A stretch of 64,000 nucleotides of DNA. It comes from Diadema setosum. Lineage: Eukaryota; Echinodermata; Echinoidea; Diadematoida; Diadematidae. How positions within the stretch are numbered: the stretch's first letter is position 1; every line of letters starts with the position of its first letter. The stretch is from contig CM067072.1 of NCBI GenBank assembly GCA_033980235.1, positions 25,326,192 to 25,390,191 of the forward strand, given 5' to 3'. Shown in pieces: positions 22,221 to 31,492 of this stretch. The position numbers were made by a program, and so were the translations under genes. Below the pieces are notes generated by a model that saw only the letters and a program-made list of their open reading frames with translations, did not search any database and was not told the DNA's origin.

Positions 22221-22655
22221 TACAGGGTAGCCCAAAAAGAACAGAACACCTAAGATCTTTAATTTCAGCAATATTGTTGCAAATATATTATTATTTTGCA
22301 TATTATTGGAAAGGCCATTCTTTGTCCAATAGAATGACACCAAGTTCTTTAATTTTGGTTGATGCGTTATGATTCTAGGACCATTTTTGTCAACCCTTGC
22401 AAGTTTCAAAATGTGATCATTTTGCACTCTCAGCGATATCAAACTCAGCGACAATATTCAGCTTGTCATGGAACCAGTAGTGTTCACAGTGTGTGGAATG
22501 TGAGGCAGAGGTGTCATTGTCATTGTTCGCCCCACATTCCACACATTTAAGAACTTGGTGTCATTCTATTGGATAAGAACCGCCCTTCCAATAATATGCA
22601 AAACAATGATGTATTTTCAATAACATTGGTGCAATTAAAGATTTTAGGCGTTCCT
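22221..22655. mobile_element. Inverted-repeat element with mariner-like CAGGGT terminus
   Basis: Begins TACAGGGTAGCCCAAAAAGA at 22221. The following ~115 bp (GATCTTTAATTTCAGCAATA, TTTTGCATATTATTGGAA, CCAATAGAATGACACCAAGT) is mirrored at 22550-22655. The centre contains a second short inverted match (GTGTGGAATGTG / CACATTCCACAC). The terminus style resembles Tc1/mariner non-autonomous elements. The outer right terminus is not exact. Confidence 0.55.
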
Positions 22656-23250
22656 TCCCAGGGTTCTCGCCAGGAATTTCTTCACGCTTGTCGGCATTTA
22701 TGCGCGCTGTTCTTGGGGTGGGTACGGGAGGGGGGTTCCCCCTCCCGCGCGAAGCGCGGAAGCCGTCGCTAATGCTCAATACCACACAGGTAAATCGCCG
22801 CTAAAATGCCACTAAATGCGACATTTTCACGGAGATGTAATAAACGTTGTGAGGGGCATATTCTCACAGAAACAATGCAGAAACTCCATACCTTTTGTTA
22901 GCGGCAGTTCCTAATTAATAAATGAAAGAGAAGTAGGTGCCGATGGTGGAGGTTCCGATTTCTTTTAGGCCTTTCCTGTTTCACTGTTGCAATAATTAGC
23001 CGCCTCTGCATCGCAACAACGCGCGCCGTGTTGCTTTCTCGCCGTCTGCTCGACCACGTGGTAGGCCTATTGCATGCAGATGCGCGAGAAGCGATCGAGA
23101 ACTTTCGGGACATCGTTGCACTTTCCTTTCTGGGTATACTGCGGTAGTTTGGCCGTGACATCAAAGAGATATCATACAATTTTAAATGTAATGATGGTCA
23201 TTATTCCGAAGGTTTGTTTAATAATAAAATGAAACGATTCATTACTGAGT
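22656..23250. other. CpG-richer non-coding segment
   Basis: Contains CCCTCCCGCGCGAAGCGCGG near 22740 and several CGCGC words. A 93-codon arginine-rich minus-strand ORF reflects base composition. Nothing recognised. Confidence 0.45.
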
Positions 23251-23253
23251 ACT

Positions 23254-24770
23254 ATGAAGGTTTGTAATCGAAAACAACAGCAACACAAAAGGTCGGTACT
23301 ACAGATGAATGTTCAAAATAAAACTGATTTCGTTCGAAGATTAACAAGCATTTTTTCTTTATTATTTTCCGATCAACGAATCTTCAGAAAGGAATCTATC
23401 ATTTATCATCGTTATTGTTTCAGAATAACAAACCTTCAGAATAAGAAAACACCGTTTTGGGGCCGTTGTTGTATTCCGAAATTATACTGGCAGAACATTC
23501 GAAATAACAAAACTGATTTCGTTTGGATATAAACGAATATTTTCTCCTTTATAATTTTTCTATTAACAATCATTCAGAATTAAGAAGTAAGAGTATTATT
23601 TTGCCATTATTCTTTTGGAGTAACGAACCCTGAGGGTAAGAAAACTATAACCGTTTTCATTTCTTCTTTATCGTTTTCCGATTAACGATCGTTCAGAATT
23701 AAGAATCTAATGTGTTATCGTTATTCTTTCGCAGTAACGAACCTTCAGAGTAAAAGAAAACTAGGGGCCGTCGTTTTATTCTGAAATTTCACTGACGGAA
23801 ACGTTCGAAATAACAAAACTGATTTCGTTGTGAAATGAACGGACATTTTTTTAAATCATTTTTGGATTAACGAACCTTCAGAATAAGGAATATAGCATTA
23901 TTTTATCATTAATCTGTCGGAGTAACGAACCCTAAGAGTAAGAAAAGTGCAACTGTTTTTGGGGGCAGTTGTTTTATTCCAAATTTCACTGGCAAAACGT
24001 TCGAAATGACGCACTGATTTCGTTTTGAAATTTACGGACATTTTTCTTTATTCAATTTTCGGTTAACGAACCTTCAGAATAAAGAATCTACAATTTATTA
24101 TTTCATCATTACTACTTCTGTCGGAGTAACAGACCCTTATAGAGTACGAAAACACGCTGTTTTGTGCCGTCGTTTTATTCCGAAATTTCACTTGACAGAA
24201 ACGTTCGAAATAACAAAACTGATTTCGTTGTGAAATGAACGGACATTTTTTCTTAATCATTTTTTTGGATTAACAAACCTTCAGAATAAGGACTCTAGCA
24301 TTTTTTTATCTTTAATCTGTCGGAGTAACGAACCCTCAGAGTAAGAAAACTGCAACTCTTTTGGGGCAGTCGTTTTATTCCAAAATTTCACTGGCAAAAC
24401 GTTTGAAATGACGCACTGATTTCGTTTCGAAATTTACGGACATTTTTCTTTATTCAATTTTCGGTTAACGAACCTTCAGAATAAAGAATCTACAATTTAT
24501 TATTTCATCATAACTACTTCTGTCGGAATAACCAGGGAGGTGAGAGGTCACCTCCCTGGAATAACAGACCCTTAGAGTACGAAAACACGCTGTTTTGTGC
24601 CGTCGTTTTATTCCGAAATTTCACTGGCAGAACGTTCGAAATAACAAAACTGATTTCGTCGTGAAATGAACGGACATTTTTTCTTAATCATTCTTGGATT
24701 AACGAACCTTCAGAATAAAGAATCTAGCATTATTTTATCATTAATCTGTCGGAGTAACGAAAAAAAAAAT
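23254..24770 (+). repeat. Dimeric higher-order satellite, ~200-bp monomers
   Basis: Monomers carry CTGATTTCGTT, CGGACATTTTT, a GGATTAACGAACCTTCAGAA-like stretch, TCTGTCGGAGTAACGAACC and TCGTTTTATTCC. Anchors fall near 23324, 23513, 23820, 24013, 24219, 24417 and 24650. The last five alternate between two types (GTTGTGAAATGAACGG, and GTTTTGAAATTTACGG or GTTTCGAAATTTACGG), giving a ~400-430-bp higher-order period. Earlier monomers are more diverged. No coding content. Confidence 0.8.
24525..24565. mobile_element. 25-bp palindromic micro-insertion with 8-bp target duplication
   Basis: GGAATAAC (24525-24532) and GGAATAAC (24558-24565) flank CAGGGAGGTGA, a GAGG loop and TCACCTCCCT. The sister monomer near 24120 has the uninterrupted text TGTCGGAGTAACAGACCC. 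An 8-bp duplication plus a CAGGG terminus is the hAT signature. There is no room for more than the two ends, so this is a near-complete internal deletion or a palindromic remnant. Confidence 0.65.
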
Positions 24771-25640
24771 GAACCTTGGTGGCGATAACTGATGCTGGTG
24801 TAGAGAAAAACAAAGACAGCTCGCTCAAAAGATGCTTCCTTCTTTCAGTTTATTTTCTCCCCAGTCATTCCCATCGTTCTCCTTCCATGAACCCCTGCCA
24901 TGCACGGCCATGCACGGACGATGAACAAAACAAAATGTTACCGACGCTGCAATGAAAAAAAAAGAAGAAAGAAACACGTCCTCGAAGCAAATTATCTACA
25001 CTTTTCAACTTGAAAAAATTCATGTTCGTAATGAAGAATAAAAAAAAAGCACGACCTCAAGCAGTGGGGAAACTTGATATCATGGGTTGTGGAAATTTCC
25101 ATGAAATTTCCACGAAAGCCAGGTGTCAGATAAAGAATGTCGCGCGTACTGCCACCTTGCTTCAGTGGTCGTAAACAGCGTGTACATAGCATGTAAACCA
25201 ACTGGGAATATTGATGAATGATCATCCATTTATTTTCTGCCCATGAAGGCCCCCAAACCCACCTTTTAACAAACCAACCCAGAAGCACGTGGAGCATTAC
25301 GTACGTTGAACTTGAAAGACCATCATGACAGAATTACTATAAATTTCGGCCCGGAGAAGGAAAATGGAATATTCACGAATGACGTTTACAAATCCATGGA
25401 AATTGAAAAGGCTAAAATGGAACGCATGGCTTTTTAGATTTAAAAAAAAATAATAATAACCCACTAAAACTACCAAAACCTAAATAACAATTTGCATTTG
25501 CTTACTCCATCGCACGTTCTTTTTTCTTTTCTTTTTTTAACGAAAAATGGAGTTAATTTTCTCTATGCGGCAATGCTTTGAACGCATCTAATTTTGCGTC
25601 ATTGCCGATGGCCAGCTTCCTAAAGAATTGATACGAATCC
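24771..25640. other. Apparently single-copy non-coding DNA
   Basis: No repeat within the window and no recognised coding exon. The longest ORF (minus, 101 codons, 24992-25297) shows no family signature. A short palindromic text TGGAAATTTCCATGAAATTTCCA lies near 25090. Confidence 0.45.
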
Positions 25641-25649
25641 TTTCAAATA

Positions 25650-25905
25650 TACAAAACAAAGTCTAAAAATCCTGGATCCTGGCGGTGAATTTCGATGGTA
25701 TTATAAATCCTGCTCACTATCAAAATTTAATCATCTGTTCCTTGCGCCATTTTACCAACCAACTGTAACTGTTCCTGAAAATTTCATCCTAATCTGTTCC
25801 AAAATTTTGACTTATTTTGCGAATAGAGAGACAGACAGGCAGACAAACTAACAAACAAACCAAAGCAGCCAAAAAAAAAAATACAACCTTTGGCGGAGGG
25901 GGGCA
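25650..25905 (+). repeat. Dispersed repeat ending in GACAGACAGGCAGACAAAC
   Basis: A CCTGAAAATTTCATCCTAAT segment is followed by GAATAGAGAGACAGACAGGC, repeated CAAA words, poly-A and CTTTGGCGGAGGGG. This arrangement (AAAATTTCATC, then GACAGACAGAC, then CAAACAAAC, then a GGCGGAGG end) is familiar from dispersed repeats in marine invertebrates. Class not determined. Confidence 0.4.
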
Positions 25906-26280
25906 TGCATTTCATATCGTTTGTTTTTGCGTAACCCGACAACAAGCGTGACAACAAGCGAGCACGTGTCAGCGTTCCTCAGCCTCCCTCGGCCTCCGAC
26001 CCTCTCTTTCCGTCCTCTCTCTCCCTCTCACAATACACTGTACCGTTGTGCACGCAGGCGGCTGTAAGTGGCCGGCTGGGTGCTTGTGCATGTGTGTGTG
26101 GATCCCAAATCAGAGCGCATGTGAGTGAGCTACGTAGTACGTCGCTCTGTGCTAGCCGCGTTGTTGTGATCGGTGCGGTGACTGCGTAGATAAATTTTTG
26201 CGCTTGTATAAGTATGTAAACTGCTGCTGCTTTCAACATCCAGCTTCTTTTCTAGCCAGATAATAAAGACTGAAAAAGGC
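25906..26280. other. Non-coding, pyrimidine-rich, nothing recognised
   Basis: Contains a TCTCTCTCCC-rich tract and a TGTGTGTGTG stretch. The 86-codon minus-strand ORF carries an ERERED run from the TC tract and is not supported as a gene. Confidence 0.45.
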
Positions 26281-26284
26281 GAGA

Positions 26285-26462
26285 AATTGGTCTGAACTTA
26301 GCTCGTCAAGCAAGTTACCCTTGTCGGCAAGTTCACGCGTGGTGTTACCCTTGTCGGCAAGTTTTACCCTTGTCGTCAATTGCTTCTTCAAACCGCACGC
26401 TTGTCGGGGCCGACAAGGGTGATATACGCTGGCGAGATCCCTGCTTCCTTTTTGAGCCACCC
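26285..26462. repeat. Short TTACCCTTGTCGGCAAGTT repeats and a mariner-like end
   Basis: TTACCCTTGTCGGCAAGTT-like words recur at about 26310, 26345 and 26366. Nearby is the hairpin CTTGTCGG-GG-CCGACAAG (about 26400). The block ends TTTTTGAGCCACCCTGTATA, the mirror image of a CAGGGTGGCTCAAAAAG terminus similar to the one at 22221. Confidence 0.5.
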
Positions 26463-26735
26463 TGTATATATATATGAAGAGTTTGTTTGCAAAAACTGAT
26501 AAGTCCATATTTGCCAAATGGAGATATTTGCGATTAAAGGTCAAGAAAAATAAAGAGAATAATAAGAAATTTTTTGCTTCTTCTGACCATAACTTCAAAA
26601 ATATACCTTTAAATGTAGTGACCAATATATCATTTAAAAGGTATTATTTTGTACTTTTTGACAGAGATCGTACTTCAAAATCTTCAAAAATGGACTTACT
26701 GGTTTTTGCAAACAAACCCTTCATATATATATAAA
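26463..26735. mobile_element. ~270-bp MITE with ~45-bp inverted ends
   Basis: TATATATATGAAGAGTTTGT followed by TTGCAAAAACTGATAAGTCC on the left is mirrored on the right (GGACTTACTGGTTTTTGCAA, then ACAAACCCTTCATATATATA). Inserted in a TA-rich site. It lies just past the donor of the SANT-like exon at 26754, hence probably intronic or 3'. Confidence 0.75.
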
Positions 26736-26753
26736 TGTGCATATTATACTTAC

Positions 26754-27198
26754 GGTCATCATGTGGGATAAAAAACACATCATCATCTTCATCAAGAATC
26801 GGTTTTTGCTGTTGTTGCTGGGCTGGGGCTTGACCCTCTATCTCAGCTGGGTTTCCTGGTTCAACTCTGCAATCAAGGACAGATCCAGGAGGAGGATTGA
26901 TACTAGGTTTTGACCCCAGCCCCTCATCAAGTAAATCAAAGTACTTCCCCCTCTCTGTAACCCTGCCTGCTCCACTCCTCCTTTCACTATCCTTTACTTT
27001 CTTGTAATCTTCTTTCAAGTTCTTTATCTTTGACTTTATTTGCGAGTGGGTCTTCTCTATTTCCACACTCTCCATGCGCTCTGCAATCTGATCATAAACG
27101 ACCTTACTCCTCGTCGTCGTGCTAGCGACTTGCTCAAATATTGCATCTTCCCTCCATATGCTAATTAAAATGTTCACGTGCTCCTCTGTCCAATGTGA
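26754..27198 (-). CDS. Myb/SANT-like (trihelix-type) DNA-binding protein, first exon
   Basis: Starting at MSHWTEEHVNILISIW, the exon encodes a Myb/SANT-like domain over about residues 1-90. Tryptophans at positions 4 and 16 fit, followed by a basic helix (HSQIKSKIKNLKEDYKKVKD) and ERGKYFDLLDEGLG. A Pro/Gln-rich and acidic tail follows (QQQQQKPILDEDDDVFFIP). The exon ends at a consensus donor (CATGATGACC|GTAAGT). The longer upstream methionine is less likely, because the preceding 31 residues are AT-rich and atypical. Such proteins occur as host MSANTD-type genes and as the accessory DNA-binding ORF of Harbinger-type transposons. Being on the same strand as the transposase and YqaJ blocks just upstream favours transposon origin. 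The reading frame is intact. Confidence 0.65.
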
Positions 27199-27690
27199 CA
27201 TCTCGGTGAGCTGTAGTGCAAGATAATAATTCAAAATTCTAAAGTATGCAAAATCGTTGTACATATACCGTAGACTCTCAATTAAAAGCACATACCAGCT
27301 TGGAAGATTGCTCCTTCATATATCTTGGATTATTGATATGTACATTAGTACCGAGAAGACAGATTGTGTTGTTACCAGATGGGTCAATCAATTTCTACTC
27401 CACTTAATCTTCTTATGTATAAGAAAGCTCTCCAAAGAGATGATACAAGTATGTGCTTACGATACACAAGCAAGTACACACAAGACTTGTGTCTTCTCCA
27501 CTACATTCACCTGATCCAAGACACAACTTTCATGTTTTTTGGAAATAAAACTGTCAAAATATCAGACGACGCAAGTGCATAGTACACATATCTGTATGTA
27601 ATTGTGAACAATGAATATTTAAAAAAAAAAACATACATGTACAAACAAACAAAAAGCCCCAGTATTATGAGATCAAGATTGTCAATGAAC
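27199..27690. other. Spacer between the YqaJ and SANT-like ORFs
   Basis: No recognised coding. Overlapping plus-strand ORFs of 85 and 72 codons share the same text in two frames and look like chance. Contains a poly-A run near 27620. Confidence 0.45.
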
Positions 27691-27691
27691 A

Positions 27692-28640
27692 TTATGCATT
27701 GGACATGTCCTTTGGCTTTTGCACTAACTCTTTAGCAATTGACTGCTTGAAGAAGAGTTTGCTGTGATACAGTAACTCGTTCCATCTCTCACAGTCAAAC
27801 TTCAGTCTAAATGTGACACTCCCATGTCGCGTATTATAATGAAAAAATCGCACCAAGTTCTCTGGAGGATCCCCATCTGCAGTTAGACCTGGGAGTAATA
27901 CTGGTGGTTCTTCTTCAAAGTTTGTCCACTTCCGTCTGGCACTAACTAGTCCAAGTTTGTGGTGGAGGGTGTGGTGTGTGAGATGCTGTATGGACACTTT
28001 ATCTCCAGTAGTCCTTCTCCACAGCACTGCCACGAAACTAATCCATCAGGACTGGCTCCTAGAAAGACCTTATCTTTGTGAACAAAAAGTCCACCTTCTG
28101 TAACCTGCAGATGCGAATGAGCACTTCGCTGCATTTTCACATAAGCCTCTCTAGCTTCACCTTCCAGTTCCCTCCCATATTTTAGCGCTGTGATGGAGGA
28201 GGGAACTGACTCCTGCCCAATGATCCTTTTTACAAGGCTTGTAGTATTAACATCATCTGCTCCTGTAGCAAGCTTCTTCCCCTTGGTGAGAACTGTGTGA
28301 GCAGTGGAGCCAGTTATCCTCCCCTTCCGATACTTGTGCCATTGATCGTTGCTGGCCTGACCTCGAGTCATAATCTCTATCTGGTTTGCCATGTCGGTGG
28401 TGTGAATGAGCAACTTCGTCAAGAAGTCTTCAACAGAAGATGCTCCAGCTGTTACCACAGGGAGAGGAAGAGGTGTCTCTATGGTAACAACTTCCACTTC
28501 ACTCGCTGCCTCTTGAACTGTGTCGGTAGTGCGGCCTGTGTCAATGTAGTCGAAGACACTTGCATCTTGAAATGCAGGGTAGAGTCGTATTGGGAAGAAA
28601 TCAGTCAGTCCAGTAAAATACCTTTGTCAAGCCTGGGACG
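27692..28640 (-). CDS. YqaJ-type (lambda-exonuclease-like) nuclease, frame-broken
   Basis: The upstream frame (from about 28640) reads FFPIRLYPAFQDASVFDYID and runs into the ORF ending at 27946. That ORF has WHKYRKGRITGSTAH, GRELEGEAREAYV, VFLGASPDGLVS and GLLEIKCPYS. GRELE, the SPDG aspartate and the EIKCPYS glutamate/lysine are the PD-(D/E)XK active-site blocks of the YqaJ family. After CPYSI the frame stops at 27946. An overlapping frame (28033-27692) carries on, ending with LKFDCERWNELLYHSKLFF and IAKELVQKP, the usual C-terminal helix. The piece that normally holds the YQVQGQ motif is not seen. In animals such ORFs are found mostly in repetitive, transposon-associated proteins. Probably a pseudogene, with a nearly complete core. 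Confidence 0.72.
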
Positions 28641-29230
28641 ATTTCTTGTAATTGCGGAATAATCTTCTTGATCATTGCAAGGATGGTGCCTATGTTTTTT
28701 TGCCCGCTCGTCCGATATGGCAACAAGTGATCTATACACTATCTTGCCCTCATGTTGATAGTACACTACAATTGGGTGGATTGTTACAGATTCCTGTGCC
28801 CAATATGCACTTTGTACTTCATCTTCTGCTGCGCATATGTAGTTCTCAGAAAAATACACATGTGCACAATGCACTGATCGGCAGCCAAATTTTCTTTAGA
28901 TGCTGTCATTGCTTTGTGTCAATTCCGAACACGGGCAATATGCGCATGCAACTATTTGATTTCTTTTGGGAAGTGGCTGATTTCATCCTCTTTCGTGACA
29001 GACTCTCTGATAAGTCCCATTTTCTCTCTTCCATCTTCATCTGCACTTCTCTTCCATTGCTCATATTCTACATGGACATTAGCCGGCATCTTTGTTATGG
29101 CAGCAACTACTGTGGGATCATCATTGTTTTTGGCGAATTGATCAGGGTTGCATGTATTGACAATACCTAGAGCTTTTAGTGACTTTAGCTTTAGGGCTAC
29201 ATTCTGATATCTTTTGCAGAGAATCTGCAT
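28600..29230 (-). pseudogene. DDE-like transposase family, SENY core (relic C)
   Basis: The first frame gives ILCKRYQNVALKLKSLKAL, EQWKRSADEDGREKMGLIRE and VTKEDEISHFPKEI, then a stop. The next blocks are HAHIARV, KAMTASKENLAADQCIVHMY, FSENYICAAEDEVQSAYW, QESVTIHPIVVYYQ and RSLVAISDE. These match the order of the family: C-N--LK, W-R, V--EE-I-HF--E, H--R---Q, FSENY, E-QSA-W, VTIHP, ISDE. Frameshifts occur near 28950 and after ISDE, and the segment that should hold the SDG-QYKS motif is missing. It abuts the YqaJ block on the same strand. Confidence 0.62.
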
Positions 29231-29436
29231 GCCTGACTAAATAAACCACGCTGCGAGTTGTGTGTATGCTCGGTGCCCCCCCCCCCCCCCCCTCCTCCCC
29301 CTCAGCAGGGCCTATATCAATAGAATGCCTGAATTCCTGAAGCCAACAAAGCTAAATGTCCACCAATGGACTCGCCCATATAAATACGAGCAGGGCTCTC
29401 ACATGACTTTTTCCCTTTGTTGCCACTTGGGCAACC
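29231..29436. other. Spacer with poly-C tract
   Basis: Includes a C-run at about 29276-29292. Nothing coding recognised. Confidence 0.5.
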
Positions 29437-29825
29437 TATAGAGTTTTTTTTAGGTTGCCAAATGGCAGTTTAGGTTGTCGCAGTGATAATGTTTGAAGAG
29501 CATCTCTTCGGCCTTCGATATTCCAGGCTCAGCCCTTCTAGCGTTCATAATGCCAACCCCCTTGCGGTCATTTTCACTTTCCTCATGCTTTTTCACAGAA
29601 TTGAGCCTGAAGGTGGTACTACCGTGGAAGAACGCATTGAATTTTTTGCCTGCCTCACCCGCGATGCCTGTCTCCCAACAAATATGGCAGAACATTTCTC
29701 CTTTCTCCTCATCATATCTCAGCCACTTATGATTCTGCTCCCATTCCTTTCTGTACCTCCTTGATCTTTTCTTTTCCACATACTCAGTCTTATTTTCTGC
29801 CTGCTTTCTTTTTGTAATTTCATGT
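29437..29825 (-). CDS. TTF-type zinc-finger ORF, copy A (KIAA1586/hAT-associated style)
   Basis: The minus-strand ORF contains KKRSRRYRKEWEQNHKWLRY, FCHICWETG, FNAFFHGSTTFRLNSVKKHE and a C-terminal EEMLFKHYHCDNL. Features are a basic R-R-YRKEW lead-in, WL-YDEEKGEMFCHIC, then F--GST-FR and KKHEES. This is the TTF-type finger found at the start of KIAA1586-like, ZMYM6-like and hAT-derived proteins. The text N-terminal to KRKQAEN comes from a neighbouring exon-like segment in another frame, so the true start is unknown. The reading is open to the edge of the duplicated block. A mutated copy sits at 33860-34230. Confidence 0.55.
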
Positions 29826-30172
29826 GGTTTTGATGCATAAGTGTGAGGCCCTGGAGTCGATGCGAGCAGTGCCTCCATCCAACCAGAAGGCCAGGTAGGT
29901 CCATGCCAACAACCTTCTGGATGAGACAAGCGTTGCCGTTGTCCAGTAGGTCCGCCAAACCTCAGACGTTAGCCAGCATCTCTGGGCTGAGGTTCGGTCT
30001 GACCACGAAATAGTCGCCCTCCACCCAGGGCAGCAGGTAGGTCGTTGGGTTGGTGAGGCCCTCAGGAAGATATCCGATAACCCCCTGCAGTACAAACTGG
30101 AAGAGTAAAGTATATACAAATGCATAACAAAGGGTAGAAATAACACCAAATCACACATTCTTACACATGCTT
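29826..30172 (-). pseudogene. Exon-like fragment (LQGVIGYLPEGL...), copy A
   Basis: After an acceptor-like TTTACTCTTCCAG near 30102, the minus strand reads LQGVIGYLPEGLTNPTTYLL, PWVEGDYFVVRPNLSPEML and ANV before a stop. It then continues in the same frame, GLADLLDNGNACLIQKVVGM. The block is duplicated at 34240-34590 with the same stop. Family not recognised. The stop in both copies means either a terminal exon or a shared inactivating change. Confidence 0.45.
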
Positions 30173-30840
30173 CAATACATTCTTTGCGATGGAAGTCTGC
30201 TCCATCAGGCTTTGGTCAAAGGGTAAAAGCCAATAGATGGTAGACATTCTGTGTGTGTGGTGCAAGTTCTGAAGTTACATGACGTGACATGACTTTCAGT
30301 TTCAAAAGAATGTTTTCACAATATTCGTTCTATGATTAAATTTATATGGAAATAATGCATGATTGTCAATTTTTGACATCAGAAACTTACTTTTCGAGGG
30401 CTTTGTAAGTGCCGGCCAGAAATTCTACGATGGAGATTGTATTCTCTGAAATTATGTCTGCATCATCGAAGGGATTTCTTAGTTGGGCGAAATCCCCCAG
30501 CAGCATTTCCTGTATTAGCAGGGTGGTTGCCTTGAGCGGGGACGGTGGAGGACCTCCTCCTGTTGTTCTCGACTTCATGCGAAAATCAGCAAACTCCTTT
30601 TTTGCTGTTATGCGTTTCCTCTTCCAGAGGTCTTTCATTTGGGCAATTGTCCATTTATTCCCAAATTTCCTTGCGAATTCGTTGTGGATTTTCTCCCATG
30701 CTTTTTTCTTTGCATCGTTTGCCCTCTGGTTGGTCTCTTTGCTGCAAACAGCAACCCGATGGTCACTGATTTGCTGTAGAAGGTAATTGATCTCACTAAG
30801 GGTAGAAATAACACCAAATCACACATTCTTACACATGCTT
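30130..30840. repeat. 625-bp inserted copy of the SANT block bracketed by a 43-bp duplication
   Basis: A 43-bp text (AAGGGTAGAAATAACACCAA to CACATGCTT) occurs at 30130-30172 and again at 30798-30840. Between them lies a copy of 32709-33338. In the other duplicate the corresponding 43-bp text near 34547-34589 is followed without interruption by ATTCCCC, as at 30841 here. So a 625-bp fragment was inserted and the flank duplicated. Confidence 0.8.
30387..30797 (-). pseudogene. Truncated copy of the SANT-like DNA-binding ORF
   Basis: Nearly identical to 32924-33358: LLQQISDHRVAVCSKETNQ, KKKAWEKIH, WTIAQMKDLWKRKRITAKKE, GGGPPPSPLK and NTISIVEFLAGTYKALEK. It lacks the first ~11 residues (MAAKWQNSEI), because the inserted fragment begins just inside the ORF. 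It has also lost one aspartate codon of the DDDAD run. No start codon in a suitable context, so probably not expressed as the full domain. Confidence 0.65.
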
Positions 30841-31480
30841 ATTCCAAAAAAAAAAAAATGTTCATTGATCTATAGTTCATTGATCTTTAGTTAACTCCAC
30901 CCATAGAATGGGGCCCTCAGCACCCAAGAGGGCCACCAACCTCCTGACTGCCTGGGAGAACAAGTGTCGATGCTCGTGCAAGTGCCTGAATGGGCCAGCA
31001 CCACTTCCAGCTAGCAGGGAGGAGATGCCCAGACCCAGAATTGCCCGTCTTTTGCGGAGGTCAGCTGGCTTCGGGTGCTTTAGCGCGGGGTAGTAGATGC
31101 GAATGGCCCTGATCCCATTGACTCTTGTAGCTGCTCAGGTCTGCATCAAGATTCATATTATTCAGTCAGATTTTTGCCTTCACTATTAAGACTAACCCTT
31201 ATTTACTTACCATGTCCTGGAATGAACCCTCTCATTCTGATGTGAAGCTCCCAGTGAGCCCAACCTGGTCCCCCATGGGCTGAAAAACCTTCCCCTGCCA
31301 CTGGAGCTCCAGTCTCTTCAAGCCACTCAGGCAGACTCTAGCCCCACCGTAGGTGATGTCCAAGATGGACCTGAATGTGCTCAATCTAAAATATGAAAAT
31401 AAAACCAAACCCCCCCCAAAAAAATGTAATTCTTTTGGGTTATTGATAGGAAGCAGTTAATATGTTTTTAACACTGTTCA
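30841..31480 (-). pseudogene. Diverged exons of a duplicated gene fragment, copy A
   Basis: Parallels 34600-35160. Minus-strand text near 31080-30905 contains GSGHLLPASWKWCWPIQALA and matches 34862-34636. Text near 31375-31290 gives ITYGGARVCLSGLKRLELQ, matching 35075-35000. Substitutions break the frames in this copy. Family unknown. Confidence 0.45.
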
Positions 31481-31492
31481 GTGTTCACATAC

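Noticed and set aside
25979..26239. 86-codon minus-strand ORF with an acidic/basic EREREDGKRG end
   Set aside because: Translation of a TC-rich tract; no supporting splice or family evidence.
28652..29170. 172-codon plus-strand ORF
   Set aside because: It is antisense to the better supported transposase relic with FSENY and QSAYW motifs.
30409..30786. 125-codon plus-strand ORF, repeated at 32946-33326
   Set aside because: Antisense shadow of the SANT-like ORF and its copy.
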